Shown one piece after another: positions 21,106 to 27,552 of a DNA stretch of 29,774 bases. The translations under genes and the position numbers were made by a program. Origin of the DNA: a virus; IMG/VR virus record IMGVR_UViG_3300030012_000076, positions 1 through 29,774 of that record; one strand, written 5' to 3'. Each line of letters opens with the position of its first letter. The first letter of the stretch is position 1. The notes below the pieces were generated by a model. It had not been told where the DNA came from. It did no database searches and saw only the letters and a list, made by a program, of their open reading frames with translations.

Positions 21106-21720
21106 TTACGAAATTGCCGCTTCAGAATCAGCCTGAAGCAGTGCGTGATTGTTAAGCATCACAATCATAGGAATGCCAGCAGCAGCGAAGTCTTCGTTCT
21201 CAACGTCGTCTTGAATGCCAACAATCTTCAAAGGAAGAGAAGCATTTGATGAGTCAAGAGTTGCGACATCCATCTTTGCACTGGAAATGCCTGTGGTTGT
21301 GTTACCACTTGCACCACTATCTAACTGCGAATTTTCAAAAATAGCAGCTATAGCAGTGTCTCTATTAGTAAACGTAGCATCCGTCGCAATAATATAACGC
21401 TGCATCGGGTTGTCGTACACGAATCCGATAATATCGAAGTTTGTGTCCGCACCTGACCCAGGCCATGTATTTGAGAATACTTTTTTACCTGTGGTTGAGG
21501 ATACATACTCACAGCCAGCAAAAACGCCAAGAGGAGCTTCGGTGTCCGCAGTAGCAGAACTAATGACGATTTCACCGCCATTGTCGCACTTAACTATTGA
21601 ACCCTGAAAGATCGCGCTTGCGCCGCTGTCAATAAAGTATGCATTAGTACCGGAAGTAGCAGGAGTGCTACCAGCGGTATTAATCGGCTTTAGGCCGAAG
21701 GCAACATTAACATTTGCCAT
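21106..21720 (-). CDS. Probable capsid decoration / head structural protein
   Basis: 204 residues. VNVAFGLKPINTAGSTPATS then AYFIDSGASAIFQGSIVKCD, GGEIVISSATADTEAPLGVF and AGCEYVSSTTGKKVFSNTWP followed by FDIIGFVYDNPMQRYIIATD form repeated beta segments. The AIFQGSIVK...GVFAGCEY...KKVFSNxWPG pattern is recalled from marine phage contigs where the gene stands directly before the capsid gene; it has no assigned function but its beta-rich make-up and place suggest decoration of the shell. Position between scaffold and capsid genes with gaps of 13-27 bases implies co-expression. Confidence 0.7.
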   Translation of the reverse strand: MANVNVAFGLKPINTAGSTPATSGTNAYFIDSGASAIFQGSIVKCDNGGEIVISSATADTEAPLGVFAGCEYVSSTTGKKVFSNTWPGSGADTNFDIIGFVYDNPMQRYIIATDATFTNRDTAIAAIFENSQLDSGASGNTTTGISSAKMDVATLDSSNASLPLKIVGIQDDVENEDFAAAGIPMIVMLNNHALLQADSEAAIS

Positions 21721-21747
21721 TGCTTACTCCTTGTCAAGTTAAGAGGG

Positions 21748-22215
21748 CTAGGTTTTGTCCTTGCCCCCAAATGATACACGACTTTGCCTATCGTTATGAA
21801 TAGGCATTGAGGGATGTTGTTCCCTCATAAGGTTTTGATCCACGGCATCCATTTGTGTGCGGGTCTGCTCCCGGAAGTATTCAGTTCGTTCTTCTACCGT
21901 TTCTTCTGGGATTCGTGCCAACATTAGGCCACCAACCCCAATAACACCTGCGTGTGTTCCATCCTCAATTGTTGGGTAACGACCCGCTAACTCAGGATAT
22001 TCATCAGCACGAACAGGTTCCCATCCTTCCCGCAACCTAGCGGATACGTTCATTGTGTCGTCTTCCCCCCGAATAGAGGTACGAATCCAACGATGTGAGT
22101 ATCCTGCTGGTGGCTCTGGAGCCTCTAGCTTGGAAGGTGGTGTCCACGGCTTACGCCTTGTGGACTTTGCACGAGTTTGTGAGTCCCGTGAAACTCTTTT
22201 TGTAGAATCAGCCAT
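21748..22215 (-). CDS. Conserved head-associated protein, function unknown
   Basis: 155 residues from ATG 22215 (MADSTKRVSRDSQTRAKSTR), four bases after the scaffold stop, with GGAG in the scaffold's last codons; an upstream ATG at 22260 would overlap the scaffold and is not preferred. RKPWTPPSKLEAPEPPAGYS, then HRWIRTSIRGEDDTMNVSAR, LREGWEPVRADEYPELAG and HAGVIGVGGLMLARIPEETV followed by EERTEYFREQTRTQMDAVDQ and PSMPIHNDRQSRVSFGG are blocks I recall as a standard gene between scaffold and capsid genes of marine phages. Possibly a minor head or maturation factor. Confidence 0.7.
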   Translation of the reverse strand: MADSTKRVSRDSQTRAKSTRRKPWTPPSKLEAPEPPAGYSHRWIRTSIRGEDDTMNVSARLREGWEPVRADEYPELAGRYPTIEDGTHAGVIGVGGLMLARIPEETVEERTEYFREQTRTQMDAVDQNLMREQHPSMPIHNDRQSRVSFGGKDKT

Positions 22216-22219
22216 TCTC

Positions 22220-23119
22220 TTACTCCTTAACATACTTAGCGTATTCTTCGAGCGGAACATTCAACCGCTTTGCTATCGCTATCTGCGATGGAGTCAGCTT
22301 GACTGTTCTGCGCCCCTTAGTTGACTTCGACCGTGAGGCCGTGGACTCAGCAGAAGCGACTCTGGGTCCTGTATCGCCCTTGGTAGGTGCCGCGAACTTG
22401 TGCGGAAACTCTTTCCTCATGCGATTGTCAAGTTCATTATAGTACTCATCGGACTGTGGGTCAAATCCCTCATCCTCAATTAATTGCCTATGCACTCCAA
22501 AAGCAGCATAAGTCATAGTTTGATCTGCACCAAACCACTCATTCTTTTGTGCCCATGCCTCTGCCTTTGGGTCAGGTGGCTGTGGTTTTGACTGTTGTGG
22601 TTGAGCAGCAGGTTGAGTTTCTGCAACCTGTTCAGCTTTTTCTTGTCTTTTTTTCGCCTGTTCAAGCTGCGCTTGATCCAAAGCCAATTTGCTGAGATTC
22701 TTTTGAGCCTCAAACATAGCTTCGGCATCGCCGTCATCATAAGCTTTTTGATAAGCTTGCTTGGCGGCTTCAATTTGAGAATCAACTCGTGTGCCAAACT
22801 CCGATGTATATGACTGGTCTAACGCACTAAGACGCTGTTTGAGTTCATCGTTTTGTTTCTTCACAGCTTCAGCAAACTCAACCGCTGCTAAACGCTGTGC
22901 TTCCTCATCACGATATTTCTTTGTTAGCTTACTGATACGTTGCTGAACATTCTTGGAGTATTCCTGAAGTTCATCCTCATTTGCAGCTTGTGGCTGCTCT
23001 TCGGTTTCTTCGGTTTCTTCCTCAACAGTAACCTCTGGTTGCTGTTCTTTCTGTTCCTCAGTTTCTTCTAAAACAATTTCTTTTTCTTCAGCTTCTTGCT
23101 GCAATGCGTCGGTGGACAT
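22220..23119 (-). CDS. Capsid scaffold protein
   Basis: 299 residues. The first 50 are strongly acidic (EEKEIVLEETEEQKEQQPEV then TVEEETEETEEQPQAANED). Residues 55-165 form long coiled coils (YSKNVQQRISKLTKKYRDEE; AEAVKKQNDELKQRLSALDQ; AEAMFEAQKNLSKLALDQAQ). A Gln/Pro-rich linker follows, then a globular stretch (AEAWAQKNEWFGADQTMTYA) and a basic C-terminal helix (TKGRRTVKLTPSQIAIAKRL), the part that usually binds the capsid protein. Composition, order and position between co-chaperonin and capsid genes are those of phage scaffolds. Start by TAATG overlap. Acts as internal template in procapsid assembly and then leaves. Confidence 0.85.
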   Translation of the reverse strand: MSTDALQQEAEEKEIVLEETEEQKEQQPEVTVEEETEETEEQPQAANEDELQEYSKNVQQRISKLTKKYRDEEAQRLAAVEFAEAVKKQNDELKQRLSALDQSYTSEFGTRVDSQIEAAKQAYQKAYDDGDAEAMFEAQKNLSKLALDQAQLEQAKKRQEKAEQVAETQPAAQPQQSKPQPPDPKAEAWAQKNEWFGADQTMTYAAFGVHRQLIEDEGFDPQSDEYYNELDNRMRKEFPHKFAAPTKGDTGPRVASAESTASRSKSTKGRRTVKLTPSQIAIAKRLNVPLEEYAKYVKE

Positions 23120-23544
23120 TATGCCGCTCCATACGTTTTGATATCGTCGGGGTCAACGATGGTTGCAATGACTTCGTCGTCATTGATGATTCTCACTTCG
23201 CCACCCTCGATCTGGAATCGAGAACCAGCGTAGCGTCCAATACACACCCAATCACCTTCTTTGCACCAGGCTTCACCACCAAACTTATCTGGATCTTGAT
23301 ATGCCAACGGACCTACCTTAACCACATAAGCTACGACAGTAGCACGAGCCTCGCGCTCTCTTGATTGATCAGGAACGTAAATCCCACTATCAGTTTTCTC
23401 ACGACCCATGTACGGCATAACAAGTATGCGCCATCCGGTAGGCTGTGGAATTCTTTCTGTCAGGGATTTTTCTTTTGCAGCCTTCTCGGCCTTTGCTTTC
23501 GCTTCGCGTTGCGCGAGAACATACTCAGGTACTATCAACGTCAT
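23119..23544 (-). CDS. GroES-like co-chaperonin (Cpn10 fold)
   Basis: 141 residues: a charged helical extension (1-33) followed by a GroES core. IPQPTGWRILVMPYMGREKT then DSGIYVPDQSREREARATVV, AYVVKVGPLAYQDPDKFGGE and AWCKEGDWVCIGRYAGSRFQ with DDEVIATIVDPDDI are the expected Cpn10 strands. The segment 48-66 corresponds to the mobile loop; I55-Y56-V57 takes the place of the hydrophobic tripeptide that docks on GroEL (IVL in E. coli GroES). Longer than bacterial GroES (about 97). Next to scaffold and capsid genes, it likely lets host GroEL fold the capsid protein, like T4 gp31. Assignment by fold resemblance; GroEL binding is inferred. Confidence 0.85.
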   Translation of the reverse strand: MTLIVPEYVLAQREAKAKAEKAAKEKSLTERIPQPTGWRILVMPYMGREKTDSGIYVPDQSREREARATVVAYVVKVGPLAYQDPDKFGGEAWCKEGDWVCIGRYAGSRFQIEGGEVRIINDDEVIATIVDPDDIKTYGAA

Positions 23545-23734
23545 TGATATACTTTGCCTTTGTCAGCAGGGTCTTCAGTTCATCAAGAGCAAAGGTGACA
23601 CCCTGTATTTCACCGACTCTTGCGCGGTAGTCTTCAATATCAGTAATACTACCACTGGTTATAGAAACACTAATGTCTTCTATACGATTATTCAAGACTT
23701 TTTGATACTTTGTTATAAAATCTACGATATCCAC
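23525..23734 (-). CDS. Small helical protein, conserved hypothetical
   Basis: 69 residues from a GTG at 23734, preceded by GGGAATAGAT. VDFITKYQKVLNNRIEDISV then TDIEDYRARVGEIQGVTFAL and DELKTLLTKAKYIND are three amphipathic helices, probably a small bundle. I recall proteins of this pattern (N-R-x-x-DI...G...Y-x-x-x-x-G-x-x-x-G-x-x-F-x-L-x-EL-x-x-LL) upstream of head genes in marine phages. It overlaps the co-chaperonin by 20 bases and thus precedes it in translation. Function unknown. Confidence 0.65.
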   Translation of the reverse strand: MDIVDFITKYQKVLNNRIEDISVSITSGSITDIEDYRARVGEIQGVTFALDELKTLLTKAKYINDVDST

Positions 23735-23736
23735 AT

Positions 23737-23886
23737 CTATTCCCGTTCATTTAACTTTCTTTTACCGTCTTGCCACCACTTAATTCTTTCTTTAATGGCC
23801 TCCTCCTCACAGTAACCACACAAATGTACTAGCCTGTCGTAACTATCATACGAGCAGTTTTCACATTTATTATTCGTGCTCTCCAC
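23737..23886 (-). CDS. 49-residue CxxC...CxxC zinc-ribbon-like protein
   Basis: The frame is open from a TTG at 23940, but the GTG at 23886 (product MESTNNKCENCSYDSYDRLV) is preferred: AGAGGA lies seven bases upstream and it overlaps only the last codons of the upstream gene. C8-x2-C11-x11-C23-x2-C26 is a zinc-binding arrangement (CENC ... LCGYC), followed by a basic helix (AIKERIKWWQDGKRKLNERE). Zinc binding and a regulatory or structural role are inferred; no family is recognised. Confidence 0.6.
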   Translation of the reverse strand: MESTNNKCENCSYDSYDRLVHLCGYCEEEAIKERIKWWQDGKRKLNERE

Positions 23887-24154
23887 CAGTTCCTCTGCCC
23901 AAGCTACCAAAATACTGAGGTCTGCGTTTTGCTGTTTCAAACGTACCTAATGTTATAAAAATTCCTGCTATAAGCAAAGCATGAATACTAGCCGAAACAC
24001 CAAACACGGTTATGCTTCCTATGTACATAGAAAAGATAATACACCACATCCATGCAAGAACTTGCATCACCATGTGACGTGTATTTATATCAGGAATGTG
24101 ACGAAGTGGATTCCTTTCAGAATCCATTATCAGTGCCCAAGTTTGTTTTATCAT
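23870..24154 (-). CDS. Small two-TM membrane protein
   Basis: 94 residues. ALIMDSERNPLRHIPDINTR then HMVMQVLAWMWCIIFSMYIG (TM1 about 28-50) and VSASIHALLIAGIFITLGTF (TM2 about 54-73) followed by a basic tail ETAKRRPQYFGSLGRG. The block 'L-x-x-IPD-x-x-TRHM-x-MQ-x-L-AWMWC' is recalled from related marine phage contigs as a conserved unknown. Could be a holin-type or membrane-anchoring protein; nothing proves it. ATG at 24154 directly follows the previous stop. Confidence 0.65.
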   Translation of the reverse strand: MIKQTWALIMDSERNPLRHIPDINTRHMVMQVLAWMWCIIFSMYIGSITVFGVSASIHALLIAGIFITLGTFETAKRRPQYFGSLGRGTGGEHE

Positions 24155-24625
24155 TTATGCAGCTTCCGTTATTGGACCGCCCGATACCCATGCGTTACAA
24201 ACGCGCATTGACGCGCACTTGAACTTTATAAACTGACAATAGCCAATATCCCCGGCATCAACAGACGCATATGGATCTGCTCCGTCTTCAAAACCAATGC
24301 CTTTTGCAATACAGTCTTTTATCTCTGGAGTGACGTTGAACGCAGCACAGTTGCCACATCTGCTATCTTTTGCAGCCTCGATATCAGTGTTAAATGTATC
24401 TGCTATCTTTTGCCAAAACGAATCATTCTTGCCACTATCATCTAGATTTGGATTCAGCGGTCCGTAACCATACTCATCAATAGCTTTTTGTCTGTTCTCA
24501 AGATTTAAGTCTAAATCCTGTGTAGCAGCAGGACAGGAACCTTCCATCTTGTCTACAGGTATGCCGTCCTGAATTTCTTTTCCAAGGTCTAAGCCGTCAG
24601 GTATTATTTTTATTTCTATTTTCAT
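24155..24625 (-). CDS. Cys-rich protein with HiPIP-like C-terminal motif
   Basis: 156 residues with seven Cys: C31, C90, C93, C105, C130, C137 and C143. RCGNCAAFN followed by GYCQFIKFKCASMRVCNAWV resembles the high-potential iron-sulfur protein arrangement C-x2-C...C-x11-16-C-x-x-W, with an insertion in between. The N-terminal half (EIKIIPDGLDLGKEIQDGIP, then DKMEGSCPAATQDLDLNLEN and RQKAIDEYGYGPLNPNLD) is unlike HiPIPs. I recall this family as frequent in marine phages and unassigned. Fe-S binding is inference from Cys spacing and needs structural modelling; zinc is the main alternative. No signal peptide. Confidence 0.7.
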   Translation of the reverse strand: MKIEIKIIPDGLDLGKEIQDGIPVDKMEGSCPAATQDLDLNLENRQKAIDEYGYGPLNPNLDDSGKNDSFWQKIADTFNTDIEAAKDSRCGNCAAFNVTPEIKDCIAKGIGFEDGADPYASVDAGDIGYCQFIKFKCASMRVCNAWVSGGPITEAA

Positions 24626-24638
24626 TTCAAACTAACTC

Positions 24639-25805
24639 TTATGCTGTGCTGAATGGGATTGAATATCTTAACTGAGGCTCACCGTCTTTAAAGTCAAACT
24701 TAAGGTTTTGTCCGCCCTCTGTTTCAAATAAAGTTCCGTCTTCAAAAAAGTTATCTAAGAACTGGTTTTGCATTATAGTTTCATAAACATTTGGAAGAAA
24801 GTTACTTGCGTCAGAAACGAGGGCAGGGTTATCTCTTAGTTGATTTTGTGACGAAAGAAAACTGTCTTGTATACCCCCGTCAAATGTTAAGAATTCATCT
24901 CGTGCCGTAAGCGGAGCAGGAGTAGGAGTTCTTGTGTCGATAATATCTTCTCTAGTTTCTTGAACTGGTGCTCGTGGACGAGACGGCGGAGCATCAGGAA
25001 GAGGGTTCAATCTATCAGAAATAAATTCCCTGCCTTTAGACAAAGCGTCTGTTAACAAACTAAAAGGACCACTTCTTAGATCCGGGTTTACTTTTGGATC
25101 TCTCTGCGGGTCATAGTCTGGACTTGGTTGAAAGTCTACTGTTCCCATAGGAACGTATGTTGTGCCCGGATTGGGGAGAAAACCTGCACCCGGTATAACC
25201 GAGCTTAAAAGACTTTCTGCGGTTGTTTCTGGGACTTGTGCACGAAGCTCACCCTGCACCGTCATCTCACCTTCAGGGCTACCGAACAGCTTACCAAAAC
25301 CTCTGCGCTGTGCCTCTGGTGTTTGTTGATCAAAGTTCATGTACCTGTCAAAACCAATGTCCAAAAGGTTTTGTGCCTGTTGTCTTTGCCTTGGGTCATC
25401 AGGATTAAACAAAGAAACCTTATCTGCACCAAAAACATTAGCAAGTATTCCGGTATTCCCAAAAGGATTTTTAAGACTTCTACCAGTAGCTGTTAAGTAG
25501 TCTTTGTATTGCTGACTGTTTTGATAGTCACCCATGCCAGAAAGTCTTTGCTGGCGTTGTTTATCTGAGGCTGACGGCATAGAAAAAGTAAACCCTCGAC
25601 CAGGGATATACTCTTGTTTTGCTTTAGTTAAGCTAATTCCTTGTCCGGGAACATAACTGTCACCGCCGTCATCGCCGTCATCGCTGCTAGTAGATATATT
25701 ACTGCTGCCGCTACTACCGCTAAAGTTAAACCCACCACCTAATGTGGAACCTGAACCACCACTGGCGGCTTGCTCTGCAAGTTCGGCTTCGTAAGGATCA
25801 ACCAT
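24639..25805 (-). CDS. Gly/Ser- and Pro-rich hypothetical protein
   Basis: 388 residues without a recognised family. The first 75 are low-complexity Gly/Ser/Asp (GSGSTLGGGFNFSGSSGSSN), followed by SYVPGQGISLTKAKQEYIPG. The middle contains QRLSGMGDYQNSQQYKDYLT and NLLDIGFDRYMNFDQQTPEA; residues 260-300 are Pro/Arg-rich (LPDAPPSRPRAPVQETREDI). The end (NFFEDGTLFETEGGQNLKFD) is acidic. Composition suggests a flexible virion or internal protein. It starts by a TAATG overlap with the preceding gene, so it is expressed with the head genes. Confidence 0.6.
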   Translation of the reverse strand: MVDPYEAELAEQAASGGSGSTLGGGFNFSGSSGSSNISTSSDDGDDGGDSYVPGQGISLTKAKQEYIPGRGFTFSMPSASDKQRQQRLSGMGDYQNSQQYKDYLTATGRSLKNPFGNTGILANVFGADKVSLFNPDDPRQRQQAQNLLDIGFDRYMNFDQQTPEAQRRGFGKLFGSPEGEMTVQGELRAQVPETTAESLLSSVIPGAGFLPNPGTTYVPMGTVDFQPSPDYDPQRDPKVNPDLRSGPFSLLTDALSKGREFISDRLNPLPDAPPSRPRAPVQETREDIIDTRTPTPAPLTARDEFLTFDGGIQDSFLSSQNQLRDNPALVSDASNFLPNVYETIMQNQFLDNFFEDGTLFETEGGQNLKFDFKDGEPQLRYSIPFSTA

Positions 25806-26284
25806 TATCTCAACTTCGTTGCTCTAGGGTTACCCATGTATGCTCGGCCCATGCCACGGACAAAAGCACCGTCAGCGGCTTTGATGACTTTTTCATCGTC
25901 GCCACGACGCTTTAGTTTAGCTTCTTGTCTTGGAGCGGTCCGCATATACTCTTCTAATTTTTCTTCTTCTTTCAACGCTTTTTCATATGCTTCACGATCA
26001 AAGGGCATCATTTCGTTCAAGTCGCCACGTTTAGGGCGAGGGGTTGGTCCAGTCACTGACTTGCCATTTTTAGCTTTCAACTTCATGTTGGTGTCCTCAT
26101 TCGCAATGCGGTCGGCTTCCTTCTGGTCTTGCTTCATTTTATCAAGACGCTTCTTCATACGAGCACGAGACTTATCAAGTGCGTCACTGCCAGAATCTTT
26201 TTTGTTTCTTCCCATATCAACCAACTTCTTTGCTTCGTTGTATGAAATGCCAAGGTCATCAGCAAACTGTTTAATTCTAACCAT
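25805..26284 (-). CDS. Helical basic protein with IF2-N-like N-terminus
   Basis: 159 residues. RIKQFADDLGISYNEAKKLV has the shape of the small IF2_N-type helical domain (F-A-x-x-LG-I-S-x-x-E-A-x-K-L-V). Then charged coils (SRARMKKRLDKMKQDQKEAD; YEKALKEEEKLEEYMRTAPR) and a C-terminal tail KAADGAFVRGMGRAYMGNPR that I recall as a recurring end (ADGxFVRGMGxAYxGxPRAxKxR) of small marine phage proteins. Possibly nucleic-acid or membrane associated; function unknown. Resemblance to IF2_N is weak and does not imply a role in translation. Confidence 0.65.
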   Translation of the reverse strand: MVRIKQFADDLGISYNEAKKLVDMGRNKKDSGSDALDKSRARMKKRLDKMKQDQKEADRIANEDTNMKLKAKNGKSVTGPTPRPKRGDLNEMMPFDREAYEKALKEEEKLEEYMRTAPRQEAKLKRRGDDEKVIKAADGAFVRGMGRAYMGNPRATKLR

Positions 26285-26308
26285 GTTCCTATCCTACACT
26301 ATTTTTTT

Positions 26309-26527
26309 CTAGTCAACCAGCTTTACAATATACTCTTTGCCATCAATGCCAACAGCCACTTCAACCTGTCGTTTCTCACAGGAATAACGTGTGTCTTTTC
26401 TGTCTTTCCAACCGTTGCGTTCTATCTGACGTTTCATCTTCAAACACTCAGACATGTTCATAGGTCCGGTGTGCTCTATGATACCACCGCTTAGATACAG
26501 CAACAATGTCATTGTTTTAGTGATCAC
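26309..26527 (-). CDS. Small two-Cys protein, possibly exported
   Basis: 72 residues from GTG at 26527, overlapping the previous gene by 11 bases; an ATG five codons later (26512) is a possible start. The N-terminus KTMTLLLYLSGGIIEHTG is hydrophobic and might be a short signal or anchor. SECLKMKRQIERNGWKDRKD then TRYSCEKRQVEVAVGIDG contains two Cys that could form a disulfide. It follows a TM plus coiled-coil protein; the pair recalls the order of spanin genes, but there is no lipobox Cys after the hydrophobic stretch. Function unknown. Confidence 0.55.
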   Translation of the reverse strand: MITKTMTLLLYLSGGIIEHTGPMNMSECLKMKRQIERNGWKDRKDTRYSCEKRQVEVAVGIDGKEYIVKLVD

Positions 26528-26912
26528 CGTTTCGCAACTTCTCTATGTTCTGTTCAAGATTACTTATGCGCTTCTCATAAAAGTCTAACGTGAGCTTCTG
26601 CTGCTGGTCATGCGGTGCTCGGCCCTCGTCTATTTGTTTTGCCAGTTCATCCAACTGGTCCGCTAGATGTTCTATCAACATAAACTGTTCTGAGTCTGCT
26701 GGCAGGCTACCCATTTCGCCACGGGGCCATTTGATACGAAACTCTGTGTTGTGTTCCAAGTCGGCTTTCATCATCGTGATGTTGGTCTCGATTTGGTTTA
26801 GCCTTTCGATGATGCCGAAATACGCCCAAGTTGCTAAAGATGCAGCAGCAACCATAGAAATGATGTTACGAAGTGGCAGTGCTACTTCCGTATTTTCACT
26901 CAGTTTGGGCAT
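26517..26912 (-). CDS. TM plus coiled-coil protein, possible inner-membrane spanin or holin partner
   Basis: 131 residues. Residues 15-34 (RNIISMVAAASLATWAYFGI) are one membrane segment, followed by a coiled coil (IERLNQIETNITMMKADLEH), a conserved-looking short stretch NTEFRIKWPRGEMGSLPADS then EQFMLIEHLADQLDELAKQI and a second coil FYEKRISNLEQNIEKLRN. The N-in TM followed by periplasmic coils is the layout of Rz-type spanins, but the block FRIKWPRGEMGSLPADSEQF is one I recall in phages with no such annotation. The role in lysis is a hypothesis only. Confidence 0.6.
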   Translation of the reverse strand: MPKLSENTEVALPLRNIISMVAAASLATWAYFGIIERLNQIETNITMMKADLEHNTEFRIKWPRGEMGSLPADSEQFMLIEHLADQLDELAKQIDEGRAPHDQQQKLTLDFYEKRISNLEQNIEKLRNGDH

Positions 26913-27104
26913 TTAGCTCTTCTCGTGGTTGAGCCAAACTGCAAAAGCACCAGCTAAAACGCCCGTTACGACACTAACTAGAGCCGCCTGTTGAGCAGTA
27001 GGGTCTGGCAATGCCATGAACCACTCCACTACCCGCCAAGCGGATATTGACATCCCAATCATCATCAAGCGGGGTAGTATCTTCCACTTGAGAAATCTTT
27101 CCAT
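26913..27104 (-). CDS. Small two-TM protein, holin-like
   Basis: 63 residues from ATG 27104 (MERFLKWKILPRLMMIGMSI). An upstream in-frame TTG at 27164 exists but adds a charged stretch without a ribosome site. TM1 about 10-30 (ILPRLMMIGMSISAWRVVEW), a proline turn LPDPTAQQAA, and TM2 about 40-58 (ALVSVVTGVLAGAFAVWLNH). The sequence is what one sees in small phage membrane proteins of the holin type, placed next to a second holin-like protein. It overlaps another ORF (26974-27171) that begins earlier. Function by topology only. Confidence 0.65.
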   Translation of the reverse strand: MERFLKWKILPRLMMIGMSISAWRVVEWFMALPDPTAQQAALVSVVTGVLAGAFAVWLNHEKS

Positions 27105-27171
27105 TGTTATCTCTGCCACGATTCTTTCTCGCCTGTTCTTCTGTTGTACGTTGTGAATGATCAAATACCAT
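26974..27171 (-). CDS. Candidate 65-residue ORF nested in another frame
   Basis: An ATG at 27171 overlaps the preceding stop (TAATG) and is preceded by GAAGAAG, the normal junction here, and opens MVFDHSQRTTEEQARKNRGR, followed by DNNGKISQVEDTTPLDDDWD. Without it, the 66 bases before the holin-like ATG would be a rare gap in this dense operon. The first 22 codons are outside the holin-like gene; the rest runs in another frame of it. Real expression, or a leader that couples translation of the 63-residue gene, is possible; the product's C-terminus looks like a frame shadow. Confidence 0.35.
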   Translation of the reverse strand: MVFDHSQRTTEEQARKNRGRDNNGKISQVEDTTPLDDDWDVNIRLAGSGVVHGIARPYCSTGGSS

Positions 27172-27551
27172 TACTTCTTCCTGAACTTGTCCAGTCCTTT
27201 TATTCCTAGTGCGGCACTGCACACAAGGAAAACCAAATATTGATACCAGTCCGGCAACTCGTTCAAACGGTCAAAGCCATTCTTGACTACCTGTTCCATG
27301 CCAGGGATGAAAACTAAAATTACGGGAATCAGGATAATCACCGTGACTATTTCATCTTTGATTGAGGATTTTGTAGACTCAGCCATAATCAATTCCCACT
27401 TGGAATCGTGAGTGGCTGCGGTCTTCATTATCTCCGCTTTCGCTTCCGCCTCAGTTTGCGCAAGAGTTGCTTTCGCTTTTTGCTTGGAAACTTGCCCCTC
27501 AACAAACGATCCAGCCAGTGAAGCAATGGGTCCAATAAGAGCCTGAAACAT
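27171..27551 (-). CDS. Putative holin, GTA-holin-like
   Basis: 126 residues. An amphipathic N-terminus (FQALIGPIASLAGSFVEGQV) and charged helix (KQKAKATLAQTEAEAKAEIM) lead to TM1 about 68-84 (EIVTVIILIPVILVFIPGME) and TM2 about 103-120 (YQYLVFLVCSAALGIKGLDK), separated by LPDWYQYL. The pattern SIKDEIVTVIILIPVILVFIPG followed by LPxWYxxL and GIKGLDKF is close to the holin family recalled as GTA_holin_3TM. A lysis role would be unusual in place between portal and capsid genes but occurs in marine phages. Follows the portal stop by one base. Confidence 0.75.
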   Translation of the reverse strand: MFQALIGPIASLAGSFVEGQVSKQKAKATLAQTEAEAKAEIMKTAATHDSKWELIMAESTKSSIKDEIVTVIILIPVILVFIPGMEQVVKNGFDRLNELPDWYQYLVFLVCSAALGIKGLDKFRKK

Positions 27552-27552
27552 A

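Noticed and set aside
22513-22797. Minus-strand Lys/Leu-rich ORF inside the scaffold gene
   Set aside because: Out-of-frame reading of coiled-coil codons; the scaffold frame shows the clear acidic, coiled-coil and basic-tail architecture.
25805-26284. Translation initiation factor-like function from IF2-N resemblance
   Set aside because: Only a 20-residue helical motif resembles it; the remaining protein is unrelated and no GTPase domain exists.
25770-26312. Plus-strand ORF of 180 residues
   Set aside because: Runs antisense through the basic helical gene and its product is Ser/Phe-rich, as expected for the complement of Lys/Glu codons; no ribosome site and no neighbours on that strand.
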